The notes under the pieces are model-generated. The model was not told where the DNA came from and ran no database searches. It was given only the letters and a program-made list of their open reading frames with translations. The position numbers and the translations under genes were made by a program. Below are positions 16,401-25,349 of a stretch of 26,017 bases of DNA, one piece after another. Positions within the stretch are counted from its first letter, which is position 1. Each line of letters starts with the position of its first letter. Origin of the DNA: a virus; the IMG/VR virus record IMGVR_UViG_3300023278_000894, positions 1 to 26,017 of that record, one strand, 5' to 3'.

Positions 16401-17795
16401 GATGCGTTCGCTCGATATATCACTCAAGAAAGAGCTATTAAACAAGAGATGATTAACTCTGAGTTTACAATGAAGGTAAACAGTATCAATATGGAGTACG
16501 ATCTTCTCACAGCAAAGCTAGCCTTAGAGAAAGCTATTGCAAAAAGACTAGGCGAAGATACTAAAATATATGATACCCTTGGAAAAACTATGGGAGCCGC
16601 AAAGGACAGCGCGCAGATTGCCGCGGCCGATGAGTTCCTAGCCTCCACTAAAGGACTACAAAAAGAGGGCGTAGTTCTTGCAGATAAAGCACGTACTGAA
16701 CAACAGAGTATCAACGTCTCTACTGCCTCAAGAGCTTTCGGGGATACTACCGGCATGGTAGACTCAGGACAAAGGCTGGGCGACAGTATGGAAACAATTA
16801 AAGCTGGAGGCTCCGAAGGTATTTTAGCTTTGAACGAGGCAATGACTCCTATGTTAGACAGCCTTGCACAGCTTAGTCCTGAAGGCGAGCTGATATCTTC
16901 AATCGCTACGGGTGCGTTCAATATGATGGAAGGATTTACCTCTGCATTTGAAGGTATCGAGGCTGGTGGCTCTAAAGCCCAAGGCGGCGTACAGATGGCT
17001 CAAGCAGCTCTCCAAGGATTATCAAGCATAATGGCTGCAACGAACAAGCAGAAGATTGCTGGTTTTGATGCTGAGATAGCTGCGGAGAAGAGAAAGGATG
17101 GACAGTCTGCAGCAAGTGTTGCAAAACTTAAAGCACTAGAAGCTAAGAAAGAAGCCTTTAAGCGAAAAGCTTTCGAGAAAGACAAAAAGATGAAGATGGC
17201 TATGGTTATATCTTCTACGGCCTTGGCTATCATGAAAGAATCTGAGAAAGGCTTCCCAGCAGCGATACCAGGTATTGCAATTATGGCTGCCATGGGTGTT
17301 GCTCAATTAGCCGCTATTTCTAGTACTTCTTACCAGGGTGGAGGTGGTGGAGCCAGTGCACCATCTGCTCCTTCCGCTCTGTCAGTAGGACAGAAAGAGA
17401 ATAACGTAGACTTTGCAAAAACTAAGGGTGCTACCGGAGAGCTTGGGTACATGAGAGGCGGGAAAGGTATCGGCAATGCTAATAGCTTCCAGCCTGCTTT
17501 CACAGGATACAAAAATAGAGCTGCAGGAGGACCTGCGGGGTTTGTTGTAGGAGAGCAGGGTCCTGAACTGTTCGTACCTCAGATGGCAGGTAGTATCACA
17601 CCAGCGGGCGAAACAGCGGATGCACAAGGGGCACCTTCAAATGTAAACTTTACTATTCAGGCTGTTGATGCAGCAGGTGTAGAAGAACTACTAATTAACC
17701 AACGCGCTAATATAATCTCAATGATAAGAGATGCCGCAAATGAACAAGGCCAGCTCTTCCTAGAAGGGATTGACGCAGGGCCAATGGGAGCATAG
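13476..17795 (+). CDS. Tape measure protein
   Basis: A 1439-residue protein, the longest but one in the window. It starts with GTG overlapping the previous stop by one base. It has long Ala/Gln/Lys-rich helices through most of its length. There is a conserved-looking N-terminal region (ASALDQLEQGLIAVG, then LTRVAKGASLALGRDMGDALTRL). Three hydrophobic stretches lie at about 265-295, 488-523 and 1240-1286, which in this family help pass DNA through the host membrane. The Gly-rich C-terminal region ends in VVGEQGPELFVPQMAG (about 1355-1370), a very common tape measure ending. Length sets tail length: at the usual 1.5 angstrom per residue the tail would be a little over 200 nm. I see no embedded peptidase or lysozyme motif. 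The position after the chaperones is canonical. Confidence 0.95.
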   Translation: MANTVTMRFRVLEDGSLQQIANQATQAAAGIDRASDANTRLHRTTRGASNMQGNQTRAFAATANSAGGLVAAYATLMAHTFALTAAFGALQRASALDQLEQGLIAVGNAAGQNLPYVASELQNITDGAITLKEAMEATALATSAGFSTSQLEGLTRVAKGASLALGRDMGDALTRLVKGTAKLEPEILDELGIMVRLDEAAQKYADSLGVVVGDLSRFQKQQAFLNATLEQGEKKFAMIFDNVDAEPFAQLSAQFRDMVKEITTFINIAAIPLVNFLSSFPTAMVGGLLLLASSVTKKILPALGELSATNRATAAVAATSARNASRAISTQYTTAVAEVNAAFRTVPQSVRAVEAGFRSGSLSLAEYRAHLVTLQRSEAQRTARLNTGNDATRAQRQIELNQIRELRIATEQLIATEGRRGQISSAGSRARSTSHIARRQSVAQDMIGQSGPAEGFRVAARAARGHMATVGRTAGPLNALRVGFQAAGASAALFGSALLNIVPIIGQVLFFGSLLLPLFGGLFKKSGLAKATDEVVNSFSSFAKISAQLAEHLRSVKTAEEAFASTLAVRVGITQQVTAGIAKMIAAKDKDDIDAEAKALTLLAARQTSLAKAQATVAKQTRDNGTVTKDARQALSMSTRNAAAAEETYNSIVADNNSVSKESIRSLLAEAKAKAKASGMTEALSIEIDKYNALVKSGVLSGDGNISTTALTTALEGVSKPLSALQQETAGVTELTTKMANETTKATNEQAGKYGEVFDSVNGLRTGLINVALEAKKAGETEVRPVPKDTIEQVERLQKALKLNGKALTGSYVDQLQVIQDKIAANNVLIATSAIESRKLTDTAKEFGQISSNNASAKEKELDYAKQSLEATKAGAQANYDNLAALTDGTAVTNDMLKVQAEIDRITRQIAATANDSLIVDIAKVEQANRLGALNQKILASEKAINAAKLKSIADQAVIDSTASKRAGKKQTPAQDAFARYITQERAIKQEMINSEFTMKVNSINMEYDLLTAKLALEKAIAKRLGEDTKIYDTLGKTMGAAKDSAQIAAADEFLASTKGLQKEGVVLADKARTEQQSINVSTASRAFGDTTGMVDSGQRLGDSMETIKAGGSEGILALNEAMTPMLDSLAQLSPEGELISSIATGAFNMMEGFTSAFEGIEAGGSKAQGGVQMAQAALQGLSSIMAATNKQKIAGFDAEIAAEKRKDGQSAASVAKLKALEAKKEAFKRKAFEKDKKMKMAMVISSTALAIMKESEKGFPAAIPGIAIMAAMGVAQLAAISSTSYQGGGGGASAPSAPSALSVGQKENNVDFAKTKGATGELGYMRGGKGIGNANSFQPAFTGYKNRAAGGPAGFVVGEQGPELFVPQMAGSITPAGETADAQGAPSNVNFTIQAVDAAGVEELLINQRANIISMIRDAANEQGQLFLEGIDAGPMGA

Positions 17796-17797
17796 AG

Positions 17798-18547
17798 ATG
17801 GGAACCATTACATTTTCAGATGTACTACCAGATCCTAGTAATCTACTAGGTGATGGTGGGCAGACGGGAGAAGGATCAGCAGGTCCAGGATTTAAAACAG
17901 TACAACTTGAGTCAAAGACTCCTGTAATGAGAACACGTACTAACTCAGGCAGTGTAATTAGCCGTAGTCGTGCTTCTCATACTTGGACTGTTAATATCAC
18001 TTACAACCCGCTTACACGAGCCGCTTTCGAGCCTGTGTCCAACTTTCTCTTACAGAGACAGACTTCTTTGAAGCACTTTTTAATATCTTTACCTCAGAAT
18101 AAAGTCCCTCAAGATAGTACATTTGCAGCATATCTTTTGACTACAGATACTACTATAGTTCCTACAGCAGATTTAACCTCTGGAGTAACACAGATGACTA
18201 TAACAAATAGTGGAGGTACTGCGTATAACTCTACTACTAAAGGCACGTGTAAGCCCGGAGATATGTTTACAATAACAGACACAAGTAATGTAAATCATAC
18301 TAAAATGTATAAAGTTACTCGTGTAGAGACAAACGCAAAGTATGAAGGATCAACACAGCCTACTACTGCGCAACAGAGAATTCATTTCATACCACCTCTT
18401 GCAAAGAGCGTGGATGCATCAGAAACAACACTTAGATTAAACAACCCTTTCATGAGAGTAATTATGAAAGATGATGTACAGTCTTATAACTTAGACTCAA
18501 AGGGATTATATAAATTCTCTTTGAAGGTTGAGGAGGCACAACCATAA
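17798..18547 (+). CDS. Minor tail protein near the tail tip (lambda gpM position)
   Basis: A 249-residue, beta-rich protein starting two bases after the tape measure stop, with GGGAG about 8 bases upstream. The N-terminal part contains VQLESKTPVMRTRTNSGS and the strand HTWTVNITYNPLTRAAFEPV; it reads like the small tail-tip and tube-cap proteins whose SxSxHxWxVxxxYxPLT pattern recurs in siphophages. Residues about 115-205 look like an inserted beta module (TTDTTIVPTADLTSGVTQMT, GTCKPGDMFTIT, YKVTRVET). The C-terminal strand FSLKVEEAQ ends the fold. It probably forms a distal ring that links the tube to the tip protein encoded next. The exact equivalent in lambda is uncertain. Confidence 0.6.
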   Translation: MGTITFSDVLPDPSNLLGDGGQTGEGSAGPGFKTVQLESKTPVMRTRTNSGSVISRSRASHTWTVNITYNPLTRAAFEPVSNFLLQRQTSLKHFLISLPQNKVPQDSTFAAYLLTTDTTIVPTADLTSGVTQMTITNSGGTAYNSTTKGTCKPGDMFTITDTSNVNHTKMYKVTRVETNAKYEGSTQPTTAQQRIHFIPPLAKSVDASETTLRLNNPFMRVIMKDDVQSYNLDSKGLYKFSLKVEEAQP

Positions 18548-21500
18548 TGACAGAACGTAGCTTACACGCAGACCTAAGAACCTCATTATTAAACAATGAC
18601 GCTTTTAACTATGCACATCTTATAAAGTTCGAGAGACCTAGTATTACTGAAGGAGTTGAAGGACTGCCCCATAGTTTTACGTATTTGACGGATGCCGCGT
18701 ATAATATATCATACGATGATGGGACACAGACTCCAGCAGGAGCAGATATTCCCGCACAGACTTATATAGCGAATAAGGTATTAACAATAGGTTCCATTAG
18801 CGAATCAATTGTACCTAAAATAGGCTCTATGACCCTAACGCTAGACTCTAGTACTTTAGGCACAGCCGTGGCAATATCTGCTACAATCGACGCTACTGCC
18901 AAAACTATAGTTACTGATGTAGATCTCTCTTTGTTTTATCAGGAAGGAGATAAAGTTATTATTACTGGGGCGGGAGGCAATAATAATTTATCTTTTATTA
19001 TAAAGCTATTTGGCGCTTCAAATACAGTTACCTATACGGATGTAACAGACTTAGCAGGTGCTGGAGCTTTAGTAAATGCTTCAAGTGTATCATACGCTTC
19101 ATCTATAGCCTCTGAAGAGTTAATAACACTTCTTCAAGCTAAGGATGCTACTTATACGGGCTATCTAAATAGGCGTGTAACTATTTATCGTGCACATATT
19201 AACCCAGAGACTGGGGCAATAATAGGCGAGCCTTACTTATTTTTTAAAGGTCTTATATCGAAGGGCGATATTAAAGAAGATGTAAATAAGTCCTCTTCTA
19301 TCAAATGGACTCTCACTAGCCATTGGGGAGACTTTCAAAGAGTTGGAGGAAGGTACACCAACGATGATGCGCATAGAGCTTTAGACGAGCTGGGGAATCC
19401 TGATGTCTCGGCAGCAATGCGACCAGAGTATGCGGCCGACAGAGGTTTTGCACACGCAGAAACTGCAATTAACTTAAACAGTACCTATACAACTTTTGAA
19501 ACAAGAAGTTACTATACGGAAGATCAAAGCTTTTGGGGTGGAGGTACTGGAGCAAATGTTGAGTATCAAGAACCTGTGCAGAGACAGGTTGAGCTAGCTT
19601 TTAATCTATCTGCAAAATATCTTCCTGTAGTATATGGCGTACAAAAAGTAAAAGGTAATCCTATCTTTGTAGATACCGACGCTAGTGATTCCTCTAAAGT
19701 AACTCTTGTCCACGCACTCTGTGAAGGCCCTATCGGAGGTGTATTAGATGTACATGTAGATGGCAACCCCTTTCTTTGCGTAGATCAAGCCGATTTAGAG
19801 TTACGCGGCGTAACATCAGAGATGACTGATAGTGAACGAGAAGGTAAAACTTGCTATGGCCGAGCGGATGCTGGGGGCACTTTATTAGGTTATCCGAACA
19901 GAAGCGATTCAATTGCTTATAATGCTTTAAACCCGGAAATTAGTATTAACACCAATGGCGGAAACTCGGAGCTGATCATTAGCGGCGACTTCTTTGACGA
20001 AGAATTTACCTTTGCAGAGGATTTTACTCTCCCTAGCGCAGGCGCTTTAGCGGACTCGGCAAACACGTTCGGCACTAAAGTTGATGTTAAAAACGAATTC
20101 GCTAGCTGGACACACGAAGAGTATTGGACAAGCACGCACCCTATGAATATGACATTACAGTTGCATACGGGCAAACCTTTTCAGAGGGCAAATGCAGACT
20201 TAGTAGCTAAAAGTGCTGGACGTAATTTTCACGTACAAAAATACGCAGAAAGACCCGACTTATATTGGACCCAAGACCACAGGCTCCTAGACACAGCATA
20301 TATTGTAGGAGATTATACTATTGCTGCAGGCGAGACCACAATACCTGAGTTAGAATATGTGGTTCAGGGCAGACCTGTAGAGTGTCATAACTATGATGGT
20401 ATATTTAATACTAAAGCTGATACGGGTCATGCAACTAAACTTAACATCTTTAACGTAGGAGATACTGTACAAATAAAAGGTACTGACTATACTCAAACTG
20501 TAATAATTACGGATAGAACTAGAAACCAGTTTGGTGCTATTCATTTTCTAACGTATGACCTACCTACGGATGTTTATAGCTTTAAGTTTTCGGAAGAATT
20601 AACTTTAGTAGATACAGGTGGTGGTACTGTTATAGACTTCTTTATGGAACGTACTGTTGCAAAAGCAACCGATGCCGCTGCCAGTGCCGGTTCAAGCAAC
20701 AGAACCATTCCCTTAGCTAGTACCTCTGGACTGGAGGTTGGTATGGTAGTTACAAGTGCTACTGATGCATCTAACATTACCTCGGATAGTAAGATTGCGT
20801 CTATAATTGCTGGCGTCAGTATTACTTTAGATAAAGATATAGCCGAGAATATTGGTTCGGGTGACACTATAAACTTTACTTCTACATGGGGTTTAGCGCC
20901 TCGTGCAGATCTTTCACAAACCGGAACTGTTCCTAATCGTCTAGGAGCTACCCTAGACTATACCAATGGTGCTACTGGAACAGACGGAACAAATAGAGGC
21001 ATAAAACTAGGGGTTACGAGTGCTAATACTGGCTTTAATACTTTAACACAAGAGGTTTCAGTACTTTTTACTAAAAATCTTGTCAACAATCAAACTGTTG
21101 GAAGAAGGATCTCAGCAATAAGAGGCAGTAGTGATGCGCTTTTAGATAACGTCAATATTGAAAGCCTCGCTTCTTCTTTAGGATATACTCATGTGTTTTG
21201 TACAGATGCATTATATCTAGGCTCAGGGACGTATACCGTCGTTCCTGGTGACATTATAACTGTAAAGACACCTAGTTCCAACCCTTTTCTTCCCCGCATG
21301 TTGAAGCAGGTACGACGAGTCAAAGCATACAATAGTACATCTAAAGTTGTTTTAGTGGACCAGCCTTTTGCCCCCAATCTCCTTCCTAAGTCAGGCGATA
21401 CATGGGAAATTATAAGCTCTTCCTCTGATAGTGTTGTATCCGATACTCGTCAAAGCATAAATCCAGCACTTCACTTATTAGACTATCTAACTAACGAGAG

Positions 21501-24500
21501 ATTCGGAGCAGGTTTAGACATAGATACCGAAATAGACTTGGATAGCTTTAAAGCATCGGCTCTTAAATGTGACGATAGAGGTACTATAAAAGTTGCTTCA
21601 ACTAGCGCGCCTACTGTCGGACATGTATATACTTATCCTGATACTAATGATAATTACACTTCAGGAGACTTAATATGGAGAGGTACAGTTTCCTCTGTTT
21701 CTTCTGCTAAAACCGTAGAAGGGCTTACACTGTTTGAGGTTGAGTTTAAAGATAACTATGGTGAGCTGGTAACAAGAATGACCGAGTTCAGTCCTGTAAA
21801 ACCAAATAAGCTAATGTACTCTACAGGAGATATCTACCCACAAGGCACAATTGTAAAGGCCACGGGAACCACTGTTAGTATTGTACCTGTAAACTCAAGA
21901 GGAACTACAGCGAATGAGGAATTAGTAGGAGATACAGTAATAGTTTATGACGCAGGTACTGCTGACTTCACCTGCCACGGAGCCGCAAACAATACACTAG
22001 GAACTAGCTTTACCTTTGCAAGCCCGGTAGCGGCTCCTACTGCCGGTCTTGTAGTCAACTACGACGCCGATGGAAATTTTGCCGATACTTCGATAGAGTT
22101 CGGAGCTTTTGAGTTTATCTCCGGACAAGAGTATATTATTGTAAAAACTAAAGGGATTAGTGTTGGCGCAGACAATGCCGACTTTACACAGGCAGGGGCT
22201 GCAAATAATAATATAGGTACTGTATTTACTGCTAATGCAACTACGTGCGACGGAACAGGAGAAGCTGTACGCACTTCTCTATGTAAGTCCTCCTCAGACA
22301 CCCTCGTAGTAGGGGCAAAATATAGAGTAGTAAAAGAAGGCGTATCTATCGGAGGAGCTCTGGACACAACATTTATAGCAGCGGCCACCTCCTTTACAGG
22401 TGATGGTCTCGTAGTATCTGATGGAATCGGAAAAATACAGAAAGGCACCACGGATGGTATATTTACAGTGAGTACTGTAGACATCTATAGAGAGGGTACA
22501 TCAAGCTCAATAGCTCTTAATACAGGTAGAGCGGCCGATGCAGGAGATATTAAAGACTCTCTGCTGGGACATGCTGCAAATCCTATTGTAAAAAGTCTTA
22601 ATTCTGCAGAAGATAGGTTTTCTGACTCGGGGTATACTTTGTATGATGCTACTCAGGTTAAATATTGGAAATTATTAGGCTGGGCGGAACCCGTTCAATC
22701 GAATGCTACTCGACACCAGTGCAACCAAGTAATAGATACTTCCAAGCCTATATTTAATAATATTACTTCTATGTTATCTCAGTTCAATGGTATGTTAAAG
22801 TATAGTAACGGTAAGTATGTTTTGGACGTAAAATCCAAGCATGGAATCGCTACTGCCGCAGAGCAGCTTAATGAAGATGATATTATAGGAAGCATCACAG
22901 TTAAAGATAGCGGACAAAAGGGTAAGTTTAATTCAATTTCTGCTAATATTATTGATCCTCAGTTAAAGTTTGGGTCAAGGCAGGTAACGTTCTCTAACTC
23001 TACCTACTTGAAGGAAGATAGAGGTATACCGAAAAAAGGTAATTATTCCTCTCCTTCAATAACTAATTATTTTAACGCCAGATATAATATTAAACAAAAA
23101 CTTGATGAAAGCCGATCCTCTTTCGTAGTGTCCTTTACTATAGGGCCTAAAGGTTTGTTGCTAATACCTGGTAGTATTATTGAACTGACTTATCCGCGTT
23201 TTAATTGGTCATCTAAGCTGCTAAGAATTACCGATTTGAAAATGTCAGAAGATGGTAATGTAAGTGTTACCGCCTCAGAACACGATGATGCTGCCTATCT
23301 TATTCCTGAGTCTAAAGAAACGCTGATGAGAACTATTAAGGCTCCTAGCGCATCGGATTTAATAACTCCTCCTGCCGTAAGCAACTTTGCTGTTACTGCG
23401 ACTCGCGGAGGCTCTGTACTAACTTGGACTCTGCCTGAGAGTTTTGATCCGATTAAACAGAATGTCCAAGTATTAAAAAGTGCTTCAAATAGCGTAACTA
23501 CAGCTTCGGTAATTGCTGAGGTTAAGACAGATACTTACACTGATTCTGTCTTGAATACGGCCGATGAAACCGTACACTACTGGGCACAAATAGCATCACC
23601 TGTTGTTCAACCTAGTAAAAATAACTCAATCGCTGCTATTATAAAGACAGGCCCTGCAACAGGCAACTCTGTTACAGGAACAGGCACCACGGCCAACATT
23701 AAAGCAGGCAGAGTCCCCGGTAACTTTGTTTACCAGGTAAGTGCACTTACTGATGCAGACACTTCAGCAGAGATTGAAGCGTTATTTAATGGGTCAAACG
23801 CGCCTCTACCTACTGGTGCAATTCAAGGTGATGTGGTTAGTTTTTATACTGGCACACAGGCCGTCCCTACGAGTGCGGCTGCCTACGAAAGAGGTTCTTC
23901 TACTTGGGCGCCTCTAACTACTGTAACTGCAGCTGCAGGTGTGTTCGGTACTCTAGTCGCAGATAACTTTGCAGCGAATACTATCACTGTAGGTAAGCTA
24001 TCTGGCGACGTAAACGAAGAGTATTCAACACAGTTTAGAGCCGTAGCTTCAGGGGACCATGAACTTGCAAGTACATTAGGTACTTACACAACTATTCAGG
24101 AATTTAGTATTCCTGCACCGGAAAGTGTGGCGAAAGCTATTAAAGTCAGTGGAACTTTATCTACACAAGTGGTCAATACTACAGGCAGTACTCAAAGCAC
24201 AGAGTATTCTATACACTTGGAAATGAAAGCAAAAGGTACCGCATCCACAAATATAGGTACCGCAGTTGCAGATGCGACTGGAGCTGGCACATCAGCGGAA
24301 AGTGTTTATGTCTCAGGGAACAAGCTAAAAGAGTTTGGTTCTGCGGGCAGTGTTAGCGCAGCGGCAGATGGAAGCAGTGGACAAGGTAATATAATTGGAG
24401 TATTTTATGATTCTCCAAACAATAGAACATATATCGAGTACATAGATGCAAGTGTTAGTTTTGACTTGGGAGATACGATTTATTACAGTGCGGAAAACTT

Positions 24501-24741
24501 TACTTCGGCAGGCGGATTTGTTCAAATTCAATCAGGTTTTGATGACACTACTGATAGGCAAAGTGTTATTGCGTTACCAGACAATGAAACTTTCTTTGAT
24601 AAGACATATATATCTGCTTCCCTCCCAAAGACAACAAGTGCAACGGAGTTTAGGCTTCGAGCCAGAAATAGAAAAGTATTGCCGACTGATTTAGTCGTAA
24701 CGTTCCCAACAGGGGCATTCAAATTGGAGCATATAGTATAA
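18547..24741 (+). CDS. Large tail tip / host-specificity protein, J-like, multi-domain
   Basis: A 2064-residue protein overlapping the previous stop by one base, preceded by AGGAGG (18531-18536). Residues about 1-310 resemble a gpL/hub-type subunit, with LFFKGLISKG, IKWTLTSHWGDFQRVGGRYT and the RGFAHA turn, interrupted by an insert at about 105-180. Residues about 355-410 enter the J-type core (YLPVVYGVQKVKGNP, HALCEGPIGGVLDVHVDG). The core continues at about 972-990 with NPALHLLDYLTNERFGAG, and at about 1390-1600 with MLSQFNGMLKYSNGKYVL and IPGSIIELTYP. A fibronectin III-like domain covers about 1607-1686 (PPAVSNFAVTATRGGSVLTW). The end (about 1820-2064) is beta-rich and variable-looking, and would hold the receptor-binding part. 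Extra modules interrupt the core at about 690-780 and about 1130-1300. It appears to combine roles split between gpL and gpJ in lambda; no NlpC/P60 peptidase was seen. Confidence 0.88.
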   Translation: MTERSLHADLRTSLLNNDAFNYAHLIKFERPSITEGVEGLPHSFTYLTDAAYNISYDDGTQTPAGADIPAQTYIANKVLTIGSISESIVPKIGSMTLTLDSSTLGTAVAISATIDATAKTIVTDVDLSLFYQEGDKVIITGAGGNNNLSFIIKLFGASNTVTYTDVTDLAGAGALVNASSVSYASSIASEELITLLQAKDATYTGYLNRRVTIYRAHINPETGAIIGEPYLFFKGLISKGDIKEDVNKSSSIKWTLTSHWGDFQRVGGRYTNDDAHRALDELGNPDVSAAMRPEYAADRGFAHAETAINLNSTYTTFETRSYYTEDQSFWGGGTGANVEYQEPVQRQVELAFNLSAKYLPVVYGVQKVKGNPIFVDTDASDSSKVTLVHALCEGPIGGVLDVHVDGNPFLCVDQADLELRGVTSEMTDSEREGKTCYGRADAGGTLLGYPNRSDSIAYNALNPEISINTNGGNSELIISGDFFDEEFTFAEDFTLPSAGALADSANTFGTKVDVKNEFASWTHEEYWTSTHPMNMTLQLHTGKPFQRANADLVAKSAGRNFHVQKYAERPDLYWTQDHRLLDTAYIVGDYTIAAGETTIPELEYVVQGRPVECHNYDGIFNTKADTGHATKLNIFNVGDTVQIKGTDYTQTVIITDRTRNQFGAIHFLTYDLPTDVYSFKFSEELTLVDTGGGTVIDFFMERTVAKATDAAASAGSSNRTIPLASTSGLEVGMVVTSATDASNITSDSKIASIIAGVSITLDKDIAENIGSGDTINFTSTWGLAPRADLSQTGTVPNRLGATLDYTNGATGTDGTNRGIKLGVTSANTGFNTLTQEVSVLFTKNLVNNQTVGRRISAIRGSSDALLDNVNIESLASSLGYTHVFCTDALYLGSGTYTVVPGDIITVKTPSSNPFLPRMLKQVRRVKAYNSTSKVVLVDQPFAPNLLPKSGDTWEIISSSSDSVVSDTRQSINPALHLLDYLTNERFGAGLDIDTEIDLDSFKASALKCDDRGTIKVASTSAPTVGHVYTYPDTNDNYTSGDLIWRGTVSSVSSAKTVEGLTLFEVEFKDNYGELVTRMTEFSPVKPNKLMYSTGDIYPQGTIVKATGTTVSIVPVNSRGTTANEELVGDTVIVYDAGTADFTCHGAANNTLGTSFTFASPVAAPTAGLVVNYDADGNFADTSIEFGAFEFISGQEYIIVKTKGISVGADNADFTQAGAANNNIGTVFTANATTCDGTGEAVRTSLCKSSSDTLVVGAKYRVVKEGVSIGGALDTTFIAAATSFTGDGLVVSDGIGKIQKGTTDGIFTVSTVDIYREGTSSSIALNTGRAADAGDIKDSLLGHAANPIVKSLNSAEDRFSDSGYTLYDATQVKYWKLLGWAEPVQSNATRHQCNQVIDTSKPIFNNITSMLSQFNGMLKYSNGKYVLDVKSKHGIATAAEQLNEDDIIGSITVKDSGQKGKFNSISANIIDPQLKFGSRQVTFSNSTYLKEDRGIPKKGNYSSPSITNYFNARYNIKQKLDESRSSFVVSFTIGPKGLLLIPGSIIELTYPRFNWSSKLLRITDLKMSEDGNVSVTASEHDDAAYLIPESKETLMRTIKAPSASDLITPPAVSNFAVTATRGGSVLTWTLPESFDPIKQNVQVLKSASNSVTTASVIAEVKTDTYTDSVLNTADETVHYWAQIASPVVQPSKNNSIAAIIKTGPATGNSVTGTGTTANIKAGRVPGNFVYQVSALTDADTSAEIEALFNGSNAPLPTGAIQGDVVSFYTGTQAVPTSAAAYERGSSTWAPLTTVTAAAGVFGTLVADNFAANTITVGKLSGDVNEEYSTQFRAVASGDHELASTLGTYTTIQEFSIPAPESVAKAIKVSGTLSTQVVNTTGSTQSTEYSIHLEMKAKGTASTNIGTAVADATGAGTSAESVYVSGNKLKEFGSAGSVSAAADGSSGQGNIIGVFYDSPNNRTYIEYIDASVSFDLGDTIYYSAENFTSAGGFVQIQSGFDDTTDRQSVIALPDNETFFDKTYISASLPKTTSATEFRLRARNRKVLPTDLVVTFPTGAFKLEHIV
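21949..22430 (+). repeat. Three divergent DFTxxGAANNxxGTxFTA-type coding repeats
   Basis: Within the tip protein, ADFTCHGAANNTLGTSFTF (about residue 1139), ADFTQAGAANNNIGTVFTA (about 1210) and the weaker DTTFIAAATSFTGDGLVV (about 1272) are related units. The later two are each led by a YxIVKxxGxS-like strand. They form an inserted array in the J core. Confidence 0.7.
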
Positions 24742-24941
24742 TGATTAAAATAGGCTATACAACATCAGAAGGTGTAGACACAATTCATGCAATAGTATCA
24801 GTCGGAGGGCAACCTGCGGCTGATACTGCTATTCTGGCGCTTCAACAAAGTAAAGCGACACAAGATGACATACTTTACTTTTTTCTAGCGTATGAACACG
24901 AGGGCGAAAATGTGCAATACTTATGGCTAGACCCACTCTAA
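24741..24941 (+). CDS. Small unknown tail-module protein
   Basis: A 66-residue frame starting in a one-base overlap with the tip protein stop (TAATG). I do not recognise it. It begins MIKIGYTTSEGVDTIHAIVSV, has a short helix (AADTAILALQQSKATQDDIL) and ends with an aromatic stretch (YFFLAYEHEGENVQYLWL). There is no signal peptide or clear membrane helix. The tight coupling and normal codon use support a real gene, probably a small tail accessory or assembly protein. Confidence 0.65.
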   Translation: MIKIGYTTSEGVDTIHAIVSVGGQPAADTAILALQQSKATQDDILYFFLAYEHEGENVQYLWLDPL

Positions 24942-24951
24942 CCATACCACC

Positions 24952-24993
24952 TTAAAAATAAAACTTGACATAGAATGTCAACTTAGTTATAAT
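24952..24993 (+). promoter_or_regulatory. Sigma70-type promoter P4
   Basis: TTGACA (24965-24970), 17-base spacer, TATAAT (24988-24993), both perfect, preceded by TTAAAAATAAAAC (24952-24964). The predicted start near 25000 gives a leader of only about 14 bases before the ATG at 25014, containing most of the GGAGG ribosome site. Confidence 0.9.
24965..24981 (+). promoter_or_regulatory. Palindrome over the P4 -35 box, possible operator
   Basis: TTGACA-TAGAA-TGTCAA is a perfect 6-bp inverted repeat whose left arm is the -35 element itself. The other three promoters lack it. It could bind a dimeric regulator, or be chance. Confidence 0.35.
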
Positions 24994-25013
24994 TCTGTAA
25001 TGGAGGAAATCAT

Positions 25014-25349
25014 ATGAGCGCAGCACGCTATAACCTAATCATCGACCAAGGGACCGACTTTGCCCTGGAATTCATCGTAAAGGAGTCAGGAACAGCCAAG
25101 AGTCTTTCCGGGGATACTGCGCGAGCGCAACTTAGACCGACTAAAGATTCTTCCACACTTACAGAAACTTTCACTTGCCTAGTAGAAGACGGTAGTGTCA
25201 CAGGAAAAATCACAGCTAAGTTATCCAACAGCGAAACCTCTGCAATTGCAGCAGGACGCTACTACTATGACTTGGAGCTTGTAGATTCGGGTATAGTAAC
25301 TCGCCTTCTTGAAGGCACTGTTACTGTTACGCAGGAGGTTACTCGTTAA
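25014..25349 (+). CDS. Small beta-rich tail-associated protein
   Basis: A 111-residue protein under P4 with a strong GGAGG site. It has the pattern of small Ig-like or baseplate-associated phage proteins: YNLIIDQGTDFALEFIVK (6-23), a GDTARAQLRPTKDSS strand, GKITAKLSNSETSAI, AGRYYYDLELVDSG and the very characteristic ending LLEGTVTVTQEVTR. Such proteins commonly sit just before tail fibre genes and are thought to attach fibres to the tip. It overlaps the next gene by one base. Role is inferred from pattern and position. Confidence 0.75.
   Translation: MSAARYNLIIDQGTDFALEFIVKESGTAKSLSGDTARAQLRPTKDSSTLTETFTCLVEDGSVTGKITAKLSNSETSAIAAGRYYYDLELVDSGIVTRLLEGTVTVTQEVTR

Noticed and set aside
16424-16921. 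165-codon open frame on the - strand, plus similar ones at 15197-15634 and 17000-17293
   Set aside because: They lie opposite the Ala-rich tape measure gene. Their hydrophobic Ala/Ser/Leu composition is what antisense reading of such codons gives; no promoter or ribosome site is seen.
22059-22484. 141-codon open frame on the - strand within the tip gene
   Set aside because: Antisense shadow of the repeat modules; no start signals and low-complexity Val/Pro/Ser composition.
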